Source of the DNA: Pontibacter mangrovi
GTDB taxonomy: Bacteria; Bacteroidota; Bacteroidia; Cytophagales; Hymenobacteraceae
Assembly: GCF_006385705.1 (NCBI RefSeq)
Contig: NZ_VFRQ01000002.1
Location: 496,001-560,000 of the forward strand
Reading direction: 5' to 3'
Length of the DNA stretch: 64,000 nt
Positions 61,048 through 64,000 of this stretch are shown here, piece after piece; position 1 is the stretch's first letter; the number at the start of each line of letters is the position of its first letter. A program made the translations under genes and the position numbers. The notes beneath the pieces were generated by a model. It was given only the letters and a program-made list of their open reading frames with translations, was not told where the DNA came from and did not search any database.

Positions 61048-62826
61048 ATGACCGTGGAGATCGGCATTGCGTTGGGAATTATCCTCTTGGCGGTTATACT
61101 CTTTGTAACCGAGCGGCTCTCTATTGACACGGTTGCCATACTTACCATGGTGCTGTTTATGGTTACCGGCGTGCTGACCCCTGCCGAGGGCTTGGCTGGT
61201 TTTAGCAACCCGGCTACCGTTACCGTGGCGGCCATGTTTATCATCAGCTCAGCTATATTTAAGTCAGGGGCCTTAAACAGCATCGGCACAGGCCTTACCC
61301 GTGTGGGCCGCAGGAGCTATCTTCTGTGCCTGTTGGCCCTGATGCTCATTTCCGGTAGCCTTTCCGCTTTCATAAACGACACGGCTGTGGTGGCCCTGCT
61401 GATGCCTGTGGTGATCCAGGTAGGCAAGGATATACGCGTAAGCCCCTCCAAGCTGCTGATGCCGCTGAGCTTTGGGGCTTTGCTGGGCGGCGTCTGCACG
61501 TTAATCGGTACCTCAACCAACATCCTGGTAAGCGGCATTGCGCAGACACAAGGGGTGGAGCCTTTGCAAATGTTTGAGTTTCTGCCTGCCGGGATTGTTT
61601 TTCTGTTGGCAGGCATAACATACATGTTCTTGGTGGGCCGCCACATGCTGCCCGACCGCAAAGTGCCGGATAACCTCTCTGAAGAGTTTGGCCTTGGTGA
61701 TTACCTCACGGAGATCGTGCTGCTGCCGGGCTCGCCGATGGTGGGAGTGCCCCTGCAGCAGTCGAACCTGGTGCGCGACCTGGACATAGAAGTGATGCAG
61801 GTAACACGGGATAAAGAAAGACTGCAGGTCTTTCCCTCGCTCATGCTGAGGGCCAACGATGTGCTGAAGGTACTAATAGGCGTAGAGAAGCTGAAAAAGC
61901 TAAAGGAGGAGCAGGGGGTAAAGCTAAAGTCGGAGCGCAAGTTCCGGGACGAGGACATGAGCCTGTACAACAGCATGCTGTATGAAGCCATTGTTACGCC
62001 CAACTCCTACATGGAAGGCAAGTCGCTGAAAGAGCTAAACTTTCGGGCCTATAACTACGGCGCCTCGGTGCTGGCCATTCGCCACCGCGACGAGATTGTG
62101 CACGACAAGCTGGCCCACGTCAAGCTCTCGGCCGGCGACGTGCTGCTGATTTCCGCAAACCCTGAGCAGGCCGAAAAGCTGCGTCAGAACGACGACATCC
62201 TCCTTATTTCCCAAACCGCGCGCAGCAGCTTTAACTACGGCAAGATCATTCCGGTGCTGCTGATAAGCGTAGGCATCGTGTTGTCAGCAGCTACGGGCCT
62301 GGTGCCTATTGTGCTGAGTGCGGTGGTAGGGGTGGTGCTGTTGGTGGTGTTCGGCTGCATCCGGCTGGACGAAGCATACGAGGCCATTGACTGGAAAGTG
62401 ATTTTTATGCTGGGCGGTGTGCTGTCGATGGGGGCGGCGCTGGAGAAAACCGGCGCTGCCCGCCTGCTGGCTGACTATCTTATACTTGGGGTAGGGGCTT
62501 ACGGCCCGCACGCGCTCCTTTCCGTGTTCTTCTTCGCTACCTTCATAACGACAAACTTTATGTCGAACAATGCTACGGCGGCTTTGCTGGCACCCATTGC
62601 CATTGTTACGGCCCAGGAGATGGGCGTAAACGAGCGCCCTTTTATTATGGCAGTGGCCTATGCTGCCTCCCTCAGCTTCATGACCCCGATGGGCTACCAA
62701 ACCAACACCATGATCTACGGCCCGGGCAACTACCGCTTCTATGATTTTCTGAAAGTGGGCACCCCGCTCAACCTGCTGCTCTGGCTGCTCGCCTCGCTCA
62801 TCATTCCATACTTCTTCCCGCTGTAG
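61048..62826 (+). CDS. SLC13-family permease with two RCK_C (TrkA-C) domains
   Basis: 592 residues from the ATG at 61048 (an in-frame GTG at 60991 would add a hydrophilic stretch and is less likely). About 10-12 membrane helices with a large cytoplasmic insert (about 205-395) holding two RCK_C-like domains (TEIVLLPGSPMVGVPLQQSNL; YEAIVTPNSYMEGKSLKEL). ITTNFMSNNATAALLAPIA is the DASS/SLC13 signature. It transports sodium-coupled anions such as dicarboxylates, sulfate or arsenite; the substrate is undetermined. Confidence 0.9.
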   Translation: MTVEIGIALGIILLAVILFVTERLSIDTVAILTMVLFMVTGVLTPAEGLAGFSNPATVTVAAMFIISSAIFKSGALNSIGTGLTRVGRRSYLLCLLALMLISGSLSAFINDTAVVALLMPVVIQVGKDIRVSPSKLLMPLSFGALLGGVCTLIGTSTNILVSGIAQTQGVEPLQMFEFLPAGIVFLLAGITYMFLVGRHMLPDRKVPDNLSEEFGLGDYLTEIVLLPGSPMVGVPLQQSNLVRDLDIEVMQVTRDKERLQVFPSLMLRANDVLKVLIGVEKLKKLKEEQGVKLKSERKFRDEDMSLYNSMLYEAIVTPNSYMEGKSLKELNFRAYNYGASVLAIRHRDEIVHDKLAHVKLSAGDVLLISANPEQAEKLRQNDDILLISQTARSSFNYGKIIPVLLISVGIVLSAATGLVPIVLSAVVGVVLLVVFGCIRLDEAYEAIDWKVIFMLGGVLSMGAALEKTGAARLLADYLILGVGAYGPHALLSVFFFATFITTNFMSNNATAALLAPIAIVTAQEMGVNERPFIMAVAYAASLSFMTPMGYQTNTMIYGPGNYRFYDFLKVGTPLNLLLWLLASLIIPYFFPL

Positions 62827-62833
62827 CACAGGA

Positions 62834-62849
62834 TGTTCCACGTGGAGAG
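62834..62849. promoter_or_regulatory. Degenerate parS-like site
   Basis: TGTTCCACGTGGAGAG resembles the parS variant TGTTCCACGTGGAACA; the left half and centre match and the last three bases differ. It follows the SLC13 stop codon by 8 bp. It may be a decayed or weak secondary ParB site. Confidence 0.3.
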
Positions 62850-63288
62850 CCTTAATTTTGATTGAGTGATTGAGTGAAATGTATGCTCTGTAGATATAGC
62901 GATTGATGTTCTTTAGCTATACTTCTTTAAGCGCCGCTTCCTGTAAACTGATACAAGCTATACTTACTAGTTCACGTTCATCCTCTAGTTCCCACAAGCC
63001 GACCGTTTCATCTCATACTTTGGTGCCCTCAAGGCCGGGAGGCCCCTACCCCCACCCAAGGACTGGGATCAAGTTCGATAGCCATATGGCTAACGGAGCT
63101 GGAACAAAGCCCCCCTTTGAAGGGGGCAGGGGGATGATTACACCTGCGTAATTCCCCTCCTTAGACAAGGAGGGGCAGGGGTGGTTGGACCCGGTGCTAC
63201 AGACACGCGGACAAGGATGTCCGCAGCAGGCAAAGTTCCGGACGAGGAAGTCCGGAACAGCAGGTTTTCTACTTCTCTACCTTTCTAC
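62850..63288. repeat. Palindrome-rich repeat region
   Basis: From about 62950 a diverged copy of the 11.0-11.2 kb repeat, sharing CATCTCATACTT and GGCCGGGAGGCC blocks. Then CCCCCTT-TG-AAGGGGG (63111-63126), CCCCTCCTT-AGAC-AAGGAGGGG (63154-63175), GCGGACA-AGGA-TGTCCGC (63207-63224) and GTTCCGGAC...GTCCGGAAC (63235-63258). The last two are direct repeats of a palindromic unit. No gene; an open frame across it is an artefact. Confidence 0.75.
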
Positions 63289-64000
63289 CTACAAATACCC
63301 CCTTGCTTGCAGCTGAAACAGCTCGGCATACTTGCCGTTCTGCGCCAGCAGCTCCTCATGCGAGCCGAGCTCTTTTAGCTGCCCCTGCTCCAGAAACAGA
63401 ATCCTGTCGGCCATGCGCACGGTGGAGAAGCGGTGGGAGATAAGTACGGCCGTGCGGCCCTCGATCAGTTCGGAGAAACGCAGGAACACCTCATGCTCGG
63501 CACGGGCATCCAGGGCGGAGGTAGGTTCATCCAGGATCAGCAGCTGCGCGTCGCGCATGTAGGCACGCGCCAGGGCTACTTTCTGCCACTCGCCACCCGA
63601 CAGCTCCACGCCTTTGTTAAAGCGCTTGCCCAGCACCTGCTCATACTTGTCCGGTAGCCGCTGGATGACCACATCAGCTAAACTCTTTTGGGCCGAGCCT
63701 TGGATACGTTCTTTGTCAGTAATATTGCTGATCTGGCCGATGGCGATGTTGTCGGAGGCGGTCATCTGGAAGCGCACGTAATCCTGGAAAATAATGCCGA
63801 CTTGGTGGCGCAGGTCGTTCAGATCATACTCGCGCAGGTCCACGCCATCTAAAAGGATACGCCCTTCGGTGGGCTCGTACAGCCGGGCCAGCAGCTTTAC
63901 CAGGGTGGTTTTGCCGGCGCCGTTCTCACCTACCAACGCCAGTTTCTCACCAGCCCTTAAATGGAACGACAGGTGCCGCACGGCCCACTTATCCGAATTA
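63289..64000 (-). CDS. ABC transporter ATP-binding domain (C-terminal part, partial)
   Basis: The C-terminal nucleotide-binding domain of a probable ABC exporter whose membrane part lies beyond the window; the frame is open to base 64000. Walker A GENGAGKT, signature LSGGEWQK, Walker B LLILDEPTSALD, H-loop SHRF. The style (VRFQMTASDNIAIG) fits MdlB/MsbA-like exporters. Role unknown. Confidence 0.9.
   Translation of the reverse strand, partial: NSDKWAVRHLSFHLRAGEKLALVGENGAGKTTLVKLLARLYEPTEGRILLDGVDLREYDLNDLRHQVGIIFQDYVRFQMTASDNIAIGQISNITDKERIQGSAQKSLADVVIQRLPDKYEQVLGKRFNKGVELSGGEWQKVALARAYMRDAQLLILDEPTSALDARAEHEVFLRFSELIEGRTAVLISHRFSTVRMADRILFLEQGQLKELGSHEELLAQNGKYAELFQLQARGYL

Noticed and set aside
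62903..63151. Short plus-strand frame at the palindrome cluster
   Set aside because: Serine/proline-rich translation of repeat DNA.
63207..63258. CRISPR-like array
   Set aside because: Only two palindromic units with a very short spacer, and no cas genes.
1..64000. tRNA, rRNA or transposase genes
   Set aside because: I looked in the intergenic gaps for cloverleaf-like sequence and in the frames for transposase motifs (DDE or tyrosine type), and saw none; a tRNA-scanning program would be needed to be certain.

Overview
The window looks like chromosomal DNA from a Bacteroidota bacterium of the Cytophagales, probably Hymenobacteraceae and Pontibacter-like. The grounds are a type IX secretion/gliding pair (PorP/SprF-type protein and GldJ), families typical of the phylum (DUF4175, DUF4265, DUF4382, DUF4385, TlpA-type thioredoxin lipoproteins), TAnnTTTG-type -7 promoter boxes upstream of many genes, and weak or absent Shine-Dalgarno sequences. 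The genus is inferred from the look of the proteins, not measured. I found no rRNA, tRNA, CRISPR array, transposase or prophage.

Layout. 1-10 kb: mostly minus-strand genes (MscS channel, radical SAM/SPASM protein, baeRF-type release-factor relative, TlpA-like thioredoxin, RadA, a large CHASE-PAS histidine kinase). 10-17.4 kb: plus-strand metabolic and stress genes (fumarase, two MsrB-type reductases, DgkA, DinB), separated by repeat-bearing gaps. 17.5-27 kb: mixed strands (DUF4382 lipoprotein, AsmA, PorP/SprF, GldJ, DUF4265, malate:quinone oxidoreductase, ComF). 27-37.6 kb: plus-strand run (AhpD-like protein, exonuclease III, DUF4175 coiled-coil protein, HATPase, YbeY, MnmG, methyltransferase, Ig-like lipoprotein). 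37.6-38.6 kb: a gene-free AT-rich kilobase. 38.6-62.8 kb: almost entirely plus strand (cation/proton antiporter, glyS, RND permease, ileS, lspA, fused oligopeptide ABC ATPase, a DUF695/RraB-like protein beside RNase R, polyprenyl synthase, rhomboid, SLC13 permease). The window ends inside a minus-strand ABC exporter gene.

The most notable feature is a probable chromosome origin region. A perfect parS palindrome lies just upstream of mnmG (gidA) at 33127-33146. The 38.1-38.5 kb gap holds eight DnaA-box-like sites, six TTACACA-type repeats and an AT-rich tract. Further single boxes lie at 41.8 and 45.5 kb. Right of this point 17 of 19 genes run on the plus strand, as expected for a leading strand; the left side is less biased (10 minus, 22 plus).

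A second window-wide signal is strong enrichment of the hexamer AAGTAT/ATACTT, often as AAGTATA/TATACTT. It occurs in both orientations, inside and between genes and in several reading frames, so it is probably selected or generated at the DNA level. Several families of palindromic intergenic repeats and a duplicated terminator are also present.

Many of the longest open frames begin at TTG or GTG upstream of a better ATG. Starts given here were moved to the ATG wherever a promoter, terminator or signal peptide supported it.
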